NCBI GenBank assembly: GCA_003105225.1
Contig: PQAK01000040.1
Span: forward strand, 1-19,827
Source of the DNA: Deltaproteobacteria bacterium
GTDB taxonomy: Bacteria > Desulfobacterota > Deferrimicrobia > Deferrimicrobiales > Deferrimicrobiaceae
Direction of reading: 5' to 3'
Length of the DNA stretch: 19,827 bases
Below the pieces are notes generated by a model, which searched no databases, was not told the DNA's origin, and saw only the letters and a list, made by a program, of their open reading frames with translations. Of this stretch, positions 6,493 through 14,365 are shown one piece after another. A program made the position numbers and the translations under genes. Each line of letters begins with the position of its first letter. The stretch's first letter is position 1.

Positions 6493-8274
6493 TTGCGGAC
6501 CCGGATCTCCATCGCGACAAAGTTTTTCCTCACCTATTTCGTGATCACCGGCGCCGCCCTCGCCTTTGCGGGGATGGCCGGCTATCTCCAGTTCCGGAAA
6601 TACGCGATGGACGAGGTGGACGGCAACCTGCAGCGGCAGGCCCGGCTGGTCTCGGAAATGTTCCATCCCCTTCTGGAAACCCCGAACCCGGACCGGGAGC
6701 GAATCGCGAGGGAGGGCGACCGCCTCGGCAAGGACCTGGAGATCCGGCTGACGATCATCCTTCCCGACGGAACGGTGGTCGCCGACTCCACGGTGGGAGC
6801 CTCCCGCATCACCGCGATGGAAAATCATGCCGACCGGCCCGAGGTTCAGGCGGCGCTTTCCGGCAAGACCGGGGTCTCCCTGCGCCGCAGCATCACGATG
6901 CAGGAGGAGGAGCGATACCTTGCCGTTCCGATCCTCTCGGCGGGGCGCATCGTAGGGATCGCCCGCACCTCCATTCCGGTCACCGCCCTTTCCCGGCGGC
7001 TCGGCCGGGTCCGGGCGATCACCTGGGGGACGGGATTCGCGGCATTCCTCTTGATGCTCGCCGGTACGGCGGTGCGGGCAAGACATGTGACCGGTCCTCT
7101 GAAGGATCTGACGGCGGCCGCCCGGGAACTGGCCGCGGGCAATTTCGGGAAGCGCGTCCAGGTGAAGACAGGAGATGAGCTCGAGGAATTGGGGGCTGCG
7201 CTGGACCTTACGGCATCCAGGCTCGAACAGACCATATTCCAGTTGGAGGCGGAAAAGACCCGGCTGGCCACGATCCTGGAAAATCTCTCCGAAGGAGTGG
7301 TCGTCATCGAATCGGACCGGGCGGTGCGGATGCTCAACCGCGAGGCCGTGAAAATCCTCGGAACGGCGGATGCGCCCGCGAAAGGACGCCCGGTCGCGGA
7401 TGTGATCCGCCATCCCGAGGTGATGGCGTTCCTCGACTGCTGGAGAAGGGGCGAGACCCCGCCCCCCAGGGAAACGTTCATCCCCTCCCGAACCGGCGAT
7501 CGCACCGTGCGCCTTACGGGAACCACCGTCCGTTACGACGCTGCGGCGTCGTCGGATTTCCTTCTCACCCTCATGGACGTCACGGAAGAGAAACGGCTTG
7601 CGCGGGTAAAAAGCGATTTCGTCTCCAACGCCTCGCACGAACTGCGCACCCCACTGACGAACATCCGGGGATACCTGGAGGCGATGGAGGATTCCATCAA
7701 GGAGGGAGCGCCGATCGATCCCTCCTTTCTTGCGACCGCCTGCGCGAATGCGATCCGGATGGACCGGCTCATCGAGGACCTCCTCGAGCTTTCCCGGGCG
7801 GAATCCGGGCAGGCTCCGCTGGAAATCGAGGAGATCCCGCTGCCGGCGTTTCTCGATCGTGTCGCCTCCCTGCATCGCCCCGCGGCCGACCTTTCGGGAA
7901 ATACCCTCGTGGTGGGAGGCGAGGACGTCCCCCTCCGGGCGGACGTCCGCAAGCTGACCCTGGCCGTCTCGAACCTCGTGGACAACGCGATCAAGTACGG
8001 CAAGGAGGGCGGGCGCATCACCCTATCCGGGAGAGCGCTGGAGGGAGGCTGCCTCCTGGAGGTCGCCGACGACGGGCCGGGGATCCCGCCGGAGCACCTT
8101 CCCCGGATCTTCGAGCGGTTCTACCGCGTGGACAAGGGAAGATCCCGCGATCTCGGCGGCACGGGACTGGGGCTCTCCATCGCAAGGCACATCGTCGAAT
8201 CGCACGGAGGAACGATCCGGGCGGAAAGCCGCCTGGGCGTGGGAACCCGCTTCCTGATCCGCATCCCGGGGTAA
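6493..8274 (+). CDS. phoR: PhoR-like sensor histidine kinase
   Basis: This 593-residue membrane sensor kinase is the cognate partner of the preceding regulator. Visible domains are TM1 (about 9-30), an extracytoplasmic domain (31-173) with DLEIRLTIILPDGTVVADS, TM2 (about 176-196), HAMP (about 196-250), a PAS region (255-360; LATILENLSEGVVVIESD) and HisKA with phospho-acceptor His382 in NASHELRTPLTNIRGYLE. The HATPase follows with N box NLVDNAIKYG, G1 DDGPGIPPEHLPRIFERFYRVD and G2 GGTGLGLSIARHIVESHGG. The TTG start at 6493 follows GGGAGGACTGAAG, overlapping the end of the regulator gene. This TM-periplasmic-TM-HAMP-PAS-kinase architecture is the longer PhoR type common outside enterobacteria. 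Phosphate is thought to be sensed through Pst/PhoU rather than by the extracytoplasmic domain; that is family knowledge, not seen here. Confidence 0.9.
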   Translation: MRTRISIATKFFLTYFVITGAALAFAGMAGYLQFRKYAMDEVDGNLQRQARLVSEMFHPLLETPNPDRERIAREGDRLGKDLEIRLTIILPDGTVVADSTVGASRITAMENHADRPEVQAALSGKTGVSLRRSITMQEEERYLAVPILSAGRIVGIARTSIPVTALSRRLGRVRAITWGTGFAAFLLMLAGTAVRARHVTGPLKDLTAAARELAAGNFGKRVQVKTGDELEELGAALDLTASRLEQTIFQLEAEKTRLATILENLSEGVVVIESDRAVRMLNREAVKILGTADAPAKGRPVADVIRHPEVMAFLDCWRRGETPPPRETFIPSRTGDRTVRLTGTTVRYDAAASSDFLLTLMDVTEEKRLARVKSDFVSNASHELRTPLTNIRGYLEAMEDSIKEGAPIDPSFLATACANAIRMDRLIEDLLELSRAESGQAPLEIEEIPLPAFLDRVASLHRPAADLSGNTLVVGGEDVPLRADVRKLTLAVSNLVDNAIKYGKEGGRITLSGRALEGGCLLEVADDGPGIPPEHLPRIFERFYRVDKGRSRDLGGTGLGLSIARHIVESHGGTIRAESRLGVGTRFLIRIPG

Positions 8275-8282
8275 CCGTCACG

Positions 8283-9608
8283 ATGGATCCACGGGTCCGG
8301 CTCGCCCGATTGATCGATTTCGCCAGGCGGCGTTCCGCCTATTACCGGGACCTGTACGCCGCGCTGCCTGCCGATGCAGCGGACCTGAAGGCCCTTCCGC
8401 CTGTCACCAAAGAAGGGCTGATGGCGAATTTCGACTCATGGACAACCGACGCCGTGGCGACCCGCGAGTCTGCCGAGGCGTTCGTTGCGGATCCCTCCTC
8501 GATCGGCCGCCTCTTCCTCGACCGCTACGTCGCATTCGCCACTTCCGGCACAACCGGCCGTCCCGCCGTATTCCTGCACGACAAGGATGCACTACGGGTC
8601 TACATACGGCTTGCCTTGTGGCGCCGCCTCCCTTCGCTGATCCGGGCCGGCAGTCTTCGTACGTTCCTCGTCAACCGGGCCCGGACGGCGACGATCATCA
8701 CGACCGGCGGGCATTTCACGAGCTCCGTGATCGAAGCGCTGTTCCGGTCCCGGTTCCCGGGACTGTCCGGCCGCAACCGCGTTTTTTCCCTGTTGGACCC
8801 GCTCCCGGAGCTGGTGCGGGAGTTGAACGACTTCCGGCCGGCGATCCTCGGAAGCTACCCCACGGCCCTCGCGATACTGGCGGAGGAACAGGAGGCCGGC
8901 CGGCTGCGGATTCGCCCGGCCCTGGCGCTATCGGGCGCCGAAAGGCTGTCCCCCCCAGTCGCGAGGCGCATCGCCGCCGCGTTCCGCTGCCCCGTCAGGG
9001 ACACGTATGCGGCCTCCGAATTCCCCGGGATCGCCTTCGACTGCAGGCACGGCCGCCTTCATGTAAATTCCGACTGGGTGATGCTGGAGCCTGTGGACGC
9101 GGAATATCGCCCTGTCCCGCCCGGCGTACCTTCGAGCACCACGCTGCTCACAAACCTTGCGAACCGCGTGCAGCCCCTCCTCCGGTACGATCTCGGAGAC
9201 AGTGTCACCGAGCTTCCATCCCCCTGCCCTTGCGGCAGCAGGCTGCCCTCTGTCAGGCCCGAAGGTCGGCATGACGAGATCCTGTTCCTTGAATCCCCGG
9301 AAGGCAGCCTGAAGCCTGTCCTGCCGCTCATCCTGGCCACGGTGATCGAGGAAACGCCCGGGGTGCGGAGCTACCAAATGATGCAGGCGGGGAAGCGGCT
9401 CCTGCGCCTCCGCGTCGACGAGGCCCCGGGACACGACCGCCGGCCCCTATGCGAGGAACTCCTCCGGCGCCTCCGGGATTACCTGTCGACCCAGGGGCTG
9501 TCCACCGTCACGGTAGAGCTATCCGGGGAACGTCCGCGGCGCAACACGGCAGGCGGCAAGCTTCGGCAGTTCTTCGTGGAGGGGGGCAACCGCCCCTCCG
9601 GGTCTTAA
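8283..9608 (+). CDS. Phenylacetate-CoA ligase-like adenylate-forming enzyme (PaaK/CapK family)
   Basis: This 441-residue protein belongs to the PaaK/CapK branch of ANL adenylating enzymes. Features are an N-terminal helical part with SAYYRDLYAALP and LPPVTKEGLMANFD, the ATP-binding P-loop FATSGTTGRPAVF (about residues 83-95), LSGAERLSP, YAASEFPGIAFDCRHGRLHVN, YDLGDSVTELPSPCPCGSRLPSVRPEGRHDEIL, and a small C-terminal domain. These proteins join ATP and a carboxylate, often via CoA or by transfer to another acceptor; the substrate here is unknown. The start lies 8 bases after phoR, with GGGG overlapping that gene's end. Its placement between phoR and pstS is unusual, and its last codon lies within the putative Pho box of pstS. 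No catalytic loss is obvious, but the substrate cannot be named. Confidence 0.8.
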   Translation: MDPRVRLARLIDFARRRSAYYRDLYAALPADAADLKALPPVTKEGLMANFDSWTTDAVATRESAEAFVADPSSIGRLFLDRYVAFATSGTTGRPAVFLHDKDALRVYIRLALWRRLPSLIRAGSLRTFLVNRARTATIITTGGHFTSSVIEALFRSRFPGLSGRNRVFSLLDPLPELVRELNDFRPAILGSYPTALAILAEEQEAGRLRIRPALALSGAERLSPPVARRIAAAFRCPVRDTYAASEFPGIAFDCRHGRLHVNSDWVMLEPVDAEYRPVPPGVPSSTTLLTNLANRVQPLLRYDLGDSVTELPSPCPCGSRLPSVRPEGRHDEILFLESPEGSLKPVLPLILATVIEETPGVRSYQMMQAGKRLLRLRVDEAPGHDRRPLCEELLRRLRDYLSTQGLSTVTVELSGERPRRNTAGGKLRQFFVEGGNRPSGS

Positions 9609-9649
9609 CACGAACTTAACCTCCCGCTTACCCGGCCTTGATGTAGATT
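9605..9649 (+). promoter_or_regulatory. Putative PhoB/PhoP box and -10 of the pst operon
   Basis: Three direct repeats, TTAACA (9605-9610), TTAACC (9616-9621) and TTACCC (9628-9633), are spaced 11 and 12 bp apart, the helical phasing of PhoB/PhoP binding sites. A -10-like TAGATT (9644-9649) lies 10 bp after the last repeat, so the repeats would replace the -35 element as in activated pho promoters. pstS starts 55 bp further on. The first repeat overlaps the stop codon of the ligase gene. The motif match is to the general TTAACA-repeat form and was found by eye. Confidence 0.55.
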
Positions 9650-9704
9650 TCATAAGATTCCTCCACGAACAAACCGCAGCTCCATAAAAAGGAGGATCGG
9701 CACA

Positions 9705-10760
9705 ATGCGAAAAGGGATCGGACGATGGCTCGGGATCGGCTTGGCCGCGCTCGGCATCGCTTGGGTGCAACCGGCGATGGCCGCGGATTCCATTGCGATC
9801 ACGGGGGCGGGGGCGACGTTTCCCTACCCGCTGTATTCCAAGTGGTTCTACGATTATTCCAACTCCCACCCGGGCCTGAAATTCAACTACCAGTCGATCG
9901 GCTCCGGCGGGGGCGTCAGGCAGATCACCGCGGGGACCGTCGATTTCGGGGCGAGCGACGCGCCGATGACCGAGGATGAGCTCGCCAAGCTTCCCGGGCC
10001 GATCTTCCACATCCCCACGGCGATCGGCGCCGTGGCGGTCGTCTACAATCTCCAGGGAATGGGAAGCGGTCTGAAGATCACCCCCGACGTCCTGGTGGAC
10101 ATCTACTTCGGGAGGATCACCCGCTGGAACGACCCGAAGATCATCTCCTTGAACCCGGGCGCCAAGCTTCCCGCGGCGGACATCGTGGTGTCCCATCGCT
10201 CGGACGGTTCGGGGACCACGGACATCTTCACGAATTACCTGTCCGCCGTGAGCAAGGAGTGGAGAGCGAAAATCGGCCGGGGCAAATCGGTCAACTGGCC
10301 GGTCGGCCTCGGCGGAAAGGGAAACGAGGGCGTCGCCGGCGTCGTCAAGCAGACCCCCGGGGCCATCGGATACGTCGAGCTCGCCTACGCGATGCAGAAC
10401 AAAATGACGGCGGCGGCCTTGCGGAACCGGGAAGGGAACTTCGTCCTCCCGACGCTCGATTCCACATCCGCGGCGGCGGCCGGCGCATCCAAAACGATGC
10501 CCGCCGACTTCCGGCTGACGCTCGTGGACGCGCCGGGAAAGGATTCCTACGGAATCTGCGGCCTGACCTGGCTCCTCGTCTACAAGAACCAGAAGGACGA
10601 GGCGAAGGGAAAGGCGCTGGTCGCGTTCCTGAAATGGGCGATCCGGGACGGCCAGAAGATGAACGCGCCGCTGCTCTACGCGCCGATCCCGAAACCGGTG
10701 GTCGAAAAGGTGGACCAGGCGATCCGTCAGATCAATTACAGGGGGAAGAGCCTGTACTGA
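9705..10760 (+). CDS. pstS: Phosphate ABC transporter, periplasmic phosphate-binding protein
   Basis: This 351-residue substrate-binding subunit of the high-affinity phosphate importer has a clear Sec signal peptide (residues 1-26, cleavage after QPAMA). The mature protein opens with ITGAGATFPYPLYSKW and contains YQSIGSGGGVRQI, DFGASDAPM and VSHRSDGSGTTDIF, the phosphate-contact loops of PstS. The ATG at 9705 has a strong AAAAAGGAGG eight to nine bases upstream. No lipobox is present, so it should be a soluble periplasmic protein. The putative Pho box is just upstream. Unusually, 374 bases, mostly a nested inverted repeat, separate it from pstC, which could raise pstS mRNA relative to the rest of the operon. 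Confidence 0.95.
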   Translation: MRKGIGRWLGIGLAALGIAWVQPAMAADSIAITGAGATFPYPLYSKWFYDYSNSHPGLKFNYQSIGSGGGVRQITAGTVDFGASDAPMTEDELAKLPGPIFHIPTAIGAVAVVYNLQGMGSGLKITPDVLVDIYFGRITRWNDPKIISLNPGAKLPAADIVVSHRSDGSGTTDIFTNYLSAVSKEWRAKIGRGKSVNWPVGLGGKGNEGVAGVVKQTPGAIGYVELAYAMQNKMTAAALRNREGNFVLPTLDSTSAAAAGASKTMPADFRLTLVDAPGKDSYGICGLTWLLVYKNQKDEAKGKALVAFLKWAIRDGQKMNAPLLYAPIPKPVVEKVDQAIRQINYRGKSLY

Positions 10761-11134
10761 ACCGCACGTAGACAGGAGGTTCCGGCTGCGCCGCCTCGGA
10801 GGGGGGCACTGGCAAAATCGATCAAGGAGGGACGTTCTTAAAACTTAATCAAGGGACATTCTGAAAACTTTGATGTGAAGTTCAGGGACGTTCTTAAAAC
10901 TTTGGGAGATGCTGGGACGTTCTTAAAGTTTTTCATGTAACCCATACAGAAATGAAAAACTTTAAGAACGTCCCCAAGTGAAGTTTTAAGAACGTCCCCT
11001 TCCGAAAAGTTTTCAGAATGTCCCCTACTGAAAGTTTTAAGAACATCCCCGTATCAATTTTTCGCCAGTGCCCCCCTCCTGCGGCGGCTCCGCCGGAACT
11101 TCCCGCGAGGAAGCAGGCGTACGTGAGCAGACGC
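10761..11134. other. Intergenic region pstS-pstC, filled by a palindromic element
   Basis: No gene is supported in these 374 bases. Almost all of it is the nested inverted-repeat element at 10801-11076, followed by a short G+C-rich hairpin-like CGGCGG/CCGCCG (about 11082-11096) and the weak ribosome-binding region of pstC. Confidence 0.7.
10801..11076. repeat. Nested palindromic element, copy A (four repeat units per arm)
   Basis: The left arm holds four direct copies of a unit like GGGACGTTCTTAAAACTT, starting at 10829, 10853, 10885 and 10914. The right arm holds their inverted partners in mirror order at 10952-10974, 10981-10998, 11006-11024 and 11032-11049. Pairings: 10914-10936 with 10952-10974, 23 bp perfect around a 15-base loop; 10885-10902 with 10981-10998, 18 bp perfect; 10853-10871 with 11006-11024, 19 bp perfect; 10829-10846 with 11032-11049, one mismatch. 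The outer ends GGGGGGCACTGGC (10801-10813) and 11064-11076 pair perfectly over 13 bp. The second unit differs from the others (GACATTCTG) and its partner carries the matching changes. It resembles a REP/MITE-type element, possibly mobilised in trans by an IS200/RAYT-like transposase; that is inference. Confidence 0.9.
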
Positions 11135-12058
11135 ATGAGAGGCGATAACCCGAAGGATGTGCTGTTCGAGAAGGCGACCGCGGTTTTTGCGTTCGGGGTC
11201 CTGTTCCTGGCCGTCCTGCTGTTCGCGCTCCTGGTGCGCGAATCGGTCCCCGCGATCCGGAAGTTCGGAGCCGCGTTTCTCGTCACGAAAACCTGGGACC
11301 CGGTCGCGGAAAACTTCGGGGCGCTCCCGTTCATCTACGGAACGCTCGTCTCCTCCTTCATCGCCCTGTTGATCGCGGTCCCGCTGGCGGTGGGGTCCGC
11401 CATCTTCATCAACGAGTTCGCGCCGGAATGGCTGAAAAACCCGGTGTCGTTCCTGGCGGAGCTCCTGGCGGCCATCCCGAGCGTGATCTACGGGCTTTGG
11501 GGGATCTTCGTCCTGGTCCCGGTCCTGCGGGACCTCCTCATGAAGCCGGCGGCGCACTACCTCGGCTGGATCCCCCTCTTCAAGGGGCCCGTCTACGGGC
11601 CCAGCATGCTCGCCGCGGGCGTCCTGCTCTCCATCATGATCATCCCCTTCATCCTTTCGGTGAGCCGGGAGGTCCTCGCCACGGTCCCGCGCCTCCAGAA
11701 GGAAGCCGTCCTGTCGCTGGGGGGGACCCACTGGGAAATGATCCGGATCGTCATCGGACAGCACTGCATCCCCGGGATCTTCGGCGCGACCGTCCTGGGG
11801 CTGGGAAGGGCGCTCGGGGAGACGATGGCGGTCACCATGGTGATCGGGAACCGGCCGGAGATCTTCTTTTCGATCTTCCAGCCCGGCTACTCGATGGCCG
11901 CCGTGATCGCGAACGAATTCACGGAGGCGACCGGGCAGCTCTACCTGTCCGCCCTGGTGGAAATCGGACTGGTGCTCTTCCTCATCACCTTCGTGGCGAA
12001 CCTGGCGGCGAAGGGGATCCTCAATACGATGGTCGCCCGCGCGGGCAGGGGGCTGTGA
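11135..12058 (+). CDS. pstC: Phosphate ABC transporter permease PstC
   Basis: This inner-membrane permease subunit pairs with PstA to form the phosphate channel. From the ATG at 11135 it has 307 residues (MRGDNPKDVLFEKATAVFAF). About six membrane segments are visible: VFAFGVLFLAVLLFALLV, LPFIYGTLVSSFIALLIAVPLAVGSA, the EAA-loop region AAIPSVIYGLWGIFVLVPVL, MLAAGVLLSIMIIPFILS, IFGATVLGLGRALGETMAVTMVIG and a C-terminal LVEIGLVLFLITFVANLAA. LGGTHWEMIRIVI with GRALGETMA is the ATPase-contact region. The start is uncertain: GTG at 11123 has a slightly better but distant GAGGAAG, and no strong Shine-Dalgarno precedes 11135. Longer readings would start inside the palindromic element and are not credible. 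Stop overlaps the ribosome site of pstA. Confidence 0.93.
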   Translation: MRGDNPKDVLFEKATAVFAFGVLFLAVLLFALLVRESVPAIRKFGAAFLVTKTWDPVAENFGALPFIYGTLVSSFIALLIAVPLAVGSAIFINEFAPEWLKNPVSFLAELLAAIPSVIYGLWGIFVLVPVLRDLLMKPAAHYLGWIPLFKGPVYGPSMLAAGVLLSIMIIPFILSVSREVLATVPRLQKEAVLSLGGTHWEMIRIVIGQHCIPGIFGATVLGLGRALGETMAVTMVIGNRPEIFFSIFQPGYSMAAVIANEFTEATGQLYLSALVEIGLVLFLITFVANLAAKGILNTMVARAGRGL

Positions 12059-12060
12059 AG

Positions 12061-12897
12061 ATGGAATCGATCGCCTTCCGCCGCAGGGCCGCCGACCGGG
12101 TCACCCGGGGATTGTTCGCCCTTTCCGCATTCGTCGTCATCCTGCCCCTGTTCCTGATCTTCTTCGACCTCCTCTGGAAGGGGGCCCGGGAGCTCAAGTG
12201 GACGCTGCTGACCGACCTCCCCCATCCCGTCGGCGAGCCGGGCGGCGGAATCGCAAACGGCATCCTGGGCACGCTTTCGATCGCGGGGCTGGCCATGGCG
12301 GGAGGGATCCCGATGGCGGTAATGGCCGGCATCTACCTGGCCGAGTACGGACGGGGAAAGTTCGCCTCCGCGGTCCGGTTCGCCGTCGACACGCTGACGG
12401 GGGTCCCCTCCATCATCATGGGGATCTTCGGCTACGTCCTGTGGGTCCTTCCCATGAAACGGTTTTCCGCCTGGGCGGCCGCCGCTTCCCTCGCGATGAT
12501 CTTCATCCCCATCGTCGTCCGGACGACCGAGGAGATGCTGAAAACCGTGCCGGCGTCGGTCCGCGAGGCGGCGCTGGCGCTGGGGATCGAGCGGTGGAAG
12601 ACGACGCTGTTCATCACGGTGCGGACCGCGACGGCCGGCATCGTCACCGGCATCCTGCTGGCGATGGCGCGGATCATCGGGGAAACCGCCCCGCTCCTGT
12701 TCACCGCGCTGGGCAACCAGTTCTGGCAATCGGGGCTGGACCAGCCGATCGCGGCCATCCCGCTGCAGGTGTTCAATTACGCGATCTCCCCGTACGACGA
12801 CTGGCACGACAAGGCCTGGGCCGGCGCGCTCGTCCTGATCGGGATGGTGTTGGCGATCAGCGGCGGCGCGCGGTATTTCACGAGGGTCCGGAAGTAG
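12061..12897 (+). CDS. pstA: Phosphate ABC transporter permease PstA
   Basis: This is the second permease subunit of the phosphate importer, 278 residues, starting 2 bases after the pstC stop, so translation is probably coupled. Membrane segments include LFALSAFVVILPLFLIFFDLLW, IANGILGTLSIAGLAMAGGIPMAVMAGIYL, VPSIIMGIFGYVLWVLP, AAAASLAMIFIPIVV, ATAGIVTGILLAMARIIGE and GALVLIGMVLAIS. The cytoplasmic EAA-type loop is VREAALALGIERWKTTLFI with ARIIGETAPLLFTA. All are typical PstA features, and the length is normal. Confidence 0.95.
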   Translation: MESIAFRRRAADRVTRGLFALSAFVVILPLFLIFFDLLWKGARELKWTLLTDLPHPVGEPGGGIANGILGTLSIAGLAMAGGIPMAVMAGIYLAEYGRGKFASAVRFAVDTLTGVPSIIMGIFGYVLWVLPMKRFSAWAAAASLAMIFIPIVVRTTEEMLKTVPASVREAALALGIERWKTTLFITVRTATAGIVTGILLAMARIIGETAPLLFTALGNQFWQSGLDQPIAAIPLQVFNYAISPYDDWHDKAWAGALVLIGMVLAISGGARYFTRVRK

Positions 12898-12912
12898 GAG
12901 GAGAACACGGCG

Positions 12913-13674
12913 ATGGAGAACGCCCTGCAGGTCAAGGATCTTTGCGCGTGGTTCGGCGACCACCAGGTGTTGAAGAACATCACGATGGACATCCGCAGGA
13001 ACTCGGTCACCTCGGTCATGGGGCCCTCGGGGTGCGGCAAGAGCACCTTCATCCGCTGTTTGAACCGGATGCACGACCTGACCCCCGGCTTCCGGGTCGC
13101 GGGGGACGTCCTCTTCGACGGGCGGAACATCTACTCGGAGAAGATCGATCCGGTCCTGCTGCGCCGGAAAGTCGGGATGGTCTTCCAGCAGCCCAATCCC
13201 TTCCCCCGGATGTCCGCGTTCGAGAACGTCGCCGTGGGGCTGAAATTCAACGGAAAGAAGCGGTCGCGCGCCGAGATGGCCGAAACCGTAGAGAAATCGC
13301 TGCGGATGGCGGCCCTCTGGGACGAACTGAAAGACCACCTGGGCCGTCCGGGGTCGAGCCTCTCCGGCGGGCAGCAGCAGCGGCTCTGCATCGCGCGGGC
13401 GCTGGCGGTGGAGCCGGAAGTCCTGCTGATGGACGAGCCCTGCTCGGCGCTGGACCCCATGTCCACCGCCAAGATCGAGGAGCTGATCGAGGACTTGAGC
13501 GACAAGTACACGATCGTGGTCGTCACGCACAACATGCAGCAGGCCGGCCGGATCTCCGATTATGTCGCCTTCTTCCTCCTCGGCGACCTGATCGAGATGG
13601 ACAAGGCCGCGAAGATCTTCACGAACCCCGCGGACAAGCGGACCGAGGAATACATCACCGGCAGGTTCGGATAA
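12913..13674 (+). CDS. pstB: Phosphate ABC transporter ATP-binding protein PstB
   Basis: This 253-residue cytoplasmic ATPase powers the PstCA permease. Motifs are Walker A GPSGCGKST (residues 37-45), Q-loop VFQQPNPFP, ABC signature LSGGQQQRL, Walker B VLLMDEPCSALDP, and H-loop VVVTHNMQQAGRISD. The PNPFPRMS and DEPCSALDPMST wording is characteristic of PstB rather than other ABC ATPases. A strong AGGAGG overlaps the end of pstA, 15 bases before the ATG at 12913. Length is normal (about 250-260). Confidence 0.96.
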   Translation: MENALQVKDLCAWFGDHQVLKNITMDIRRNSVTSVMGPSGCGKSTFIRCLNRMHDLTPGFRVAGDVLFDGRNIYSEKIDPVLLRRKVGMVFQQPNPFPRMSAFENVAVGLKFNGKKRSRAEMAETVEKSLRMAALWDELKDHLGRPGSSLSGGQQQRLCIARALAVEPEVLLMDEPCSALDPMSTAKIEELIEDLSDKYTIVVVTHNMQQAGRISDYVAFFLLGDLIEMDKAAKIFTNPADKRTEEYITGRFG

Positions 13675-13695
13675 CCGGAACGAGAGGGAGCGGAC

Positions 13696-14358
13696 ATGAA
13701 GAAACATTACCGGGAAGAGCTGGGCAACCTCAAGGAGACGGTCCTGCGGATGGGGGGGCTGGTCGAGCAGATGACCCACCGGGCCATCCAGGCGCTCGTG
13801 GAGCGGAAGACGGAGATGCTCGCCGAGGTCGACGCCATGGAGTCCCAGGTCAACCAGCTCCACATCGACATCGACGAGATCTGCCTGGAGATGATCGCCC
13901 TGCGGCAGCCCACCGCCGCCGACCTGCGGTTCATCGCGGCGGCCATGAAGATCAACACCGACATGGAGCGGATCGGCGACCAGGCGATCAACATCAGCGA
14001 GCGGGCCCAATTCCTCCTTACGGTCCCGCCGGTCAAGCCGCTGATCGACATCCCCCGGATGGCCGAGATCGCCAAGGGGATGCTCCGGGACGCGCTGGAC
14101 GCCTTCGTGAACGGGAACGACGCGCTTGCGTACGACACGATACACAAGGACGACCTGGTGGACCAGCTGAAGGACCAGGTGTTCCGGGAGCTGCTGACCT
14201 ACATGATGGCCGACCCGGGCACCATCCCCCGGGCGCTGGACCTCATCCTGGTCTCGCGGCACCTGGAGCGGATCGCGGACCACGCGACCAACATCTGCGA
14301 GGACGTGATCTTCATGGTCAAGGGGAAGGACATCCGCCACCAGGGGCCGCTGGCCTGA
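13696..14358 (+). CDS. phoU: Phosphate signalling/transport regulator PhoU
   Basis: This 220-residue all-helical cytoplasmic protein links the Pst transporter to the PhoR kinase and represses the Pho response when phosphate is plentiful. Two PhoU repeats are visible, each with the metal-binding E-x-x-x-D signature: MERIGDQAINIS (about residues 95-106) and LERIADHATNIC (about 196-207). It opens with MKKHYREELGNLKE, the usual PhoU start, behind GAGAGGGAG. It ends the pst operon, 7 bases before the stop of the convergent 99-residue gene, with no clear terminator hairpin between. Confidence 0.95.
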   Translation: MKKHYREELGNLKETVLRMGGLVEQMTHRAIQALVERKTEMLAEVDAMESQVNQLHIDIDEICLEMIALRQPTAADLRFIAAAMKINTDMERIGDQAINISERAQFLLTVPPVKPLIDIPRMAEIAKGMLRDALDAFVNGNDALAYDTIHKDDLVDQLKDQVFRELLTYMMADPGTIPRALDLILVSRHLERIADHATNICEDVIFMVKGKDIRHQGPLA

Positions 14359-14365
14359 CCGCCGC

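Noticed and set aside
5786..6544. Plus-strand frame overlapping the response regulator
   Set aside because: Arg/Pro/Gly-rich shadow in another frame of the recognised OmpR/PhoB-family gene.
10829..11049. Repeated 18-19-bp units considered as a CRISPR array
   Set aside because: Units are in mirrored orientation, spacers are very short and themselves complementary, and no cas genes are present.
11018..11134. Longer pstC reading starting inside the palindromic element
   Set aside because: The extra residues are encoded by repeat sequence, are proline-rich and unlike any PstC N-terminus.
11941..14340. Very long minus-strand open frame across pstC-phoU
   Set aside because: It is antisense to five clearly conserved genes and has a composition typical of high-GC shadow frames (His/Asp/Arg/Pro-rich, no domain).
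14359..14365. Terminator between phoU and the convergent small gene
   Set aside because: Only 7 bases separate the stop codons and no hairpin with a T tract is visible around them.
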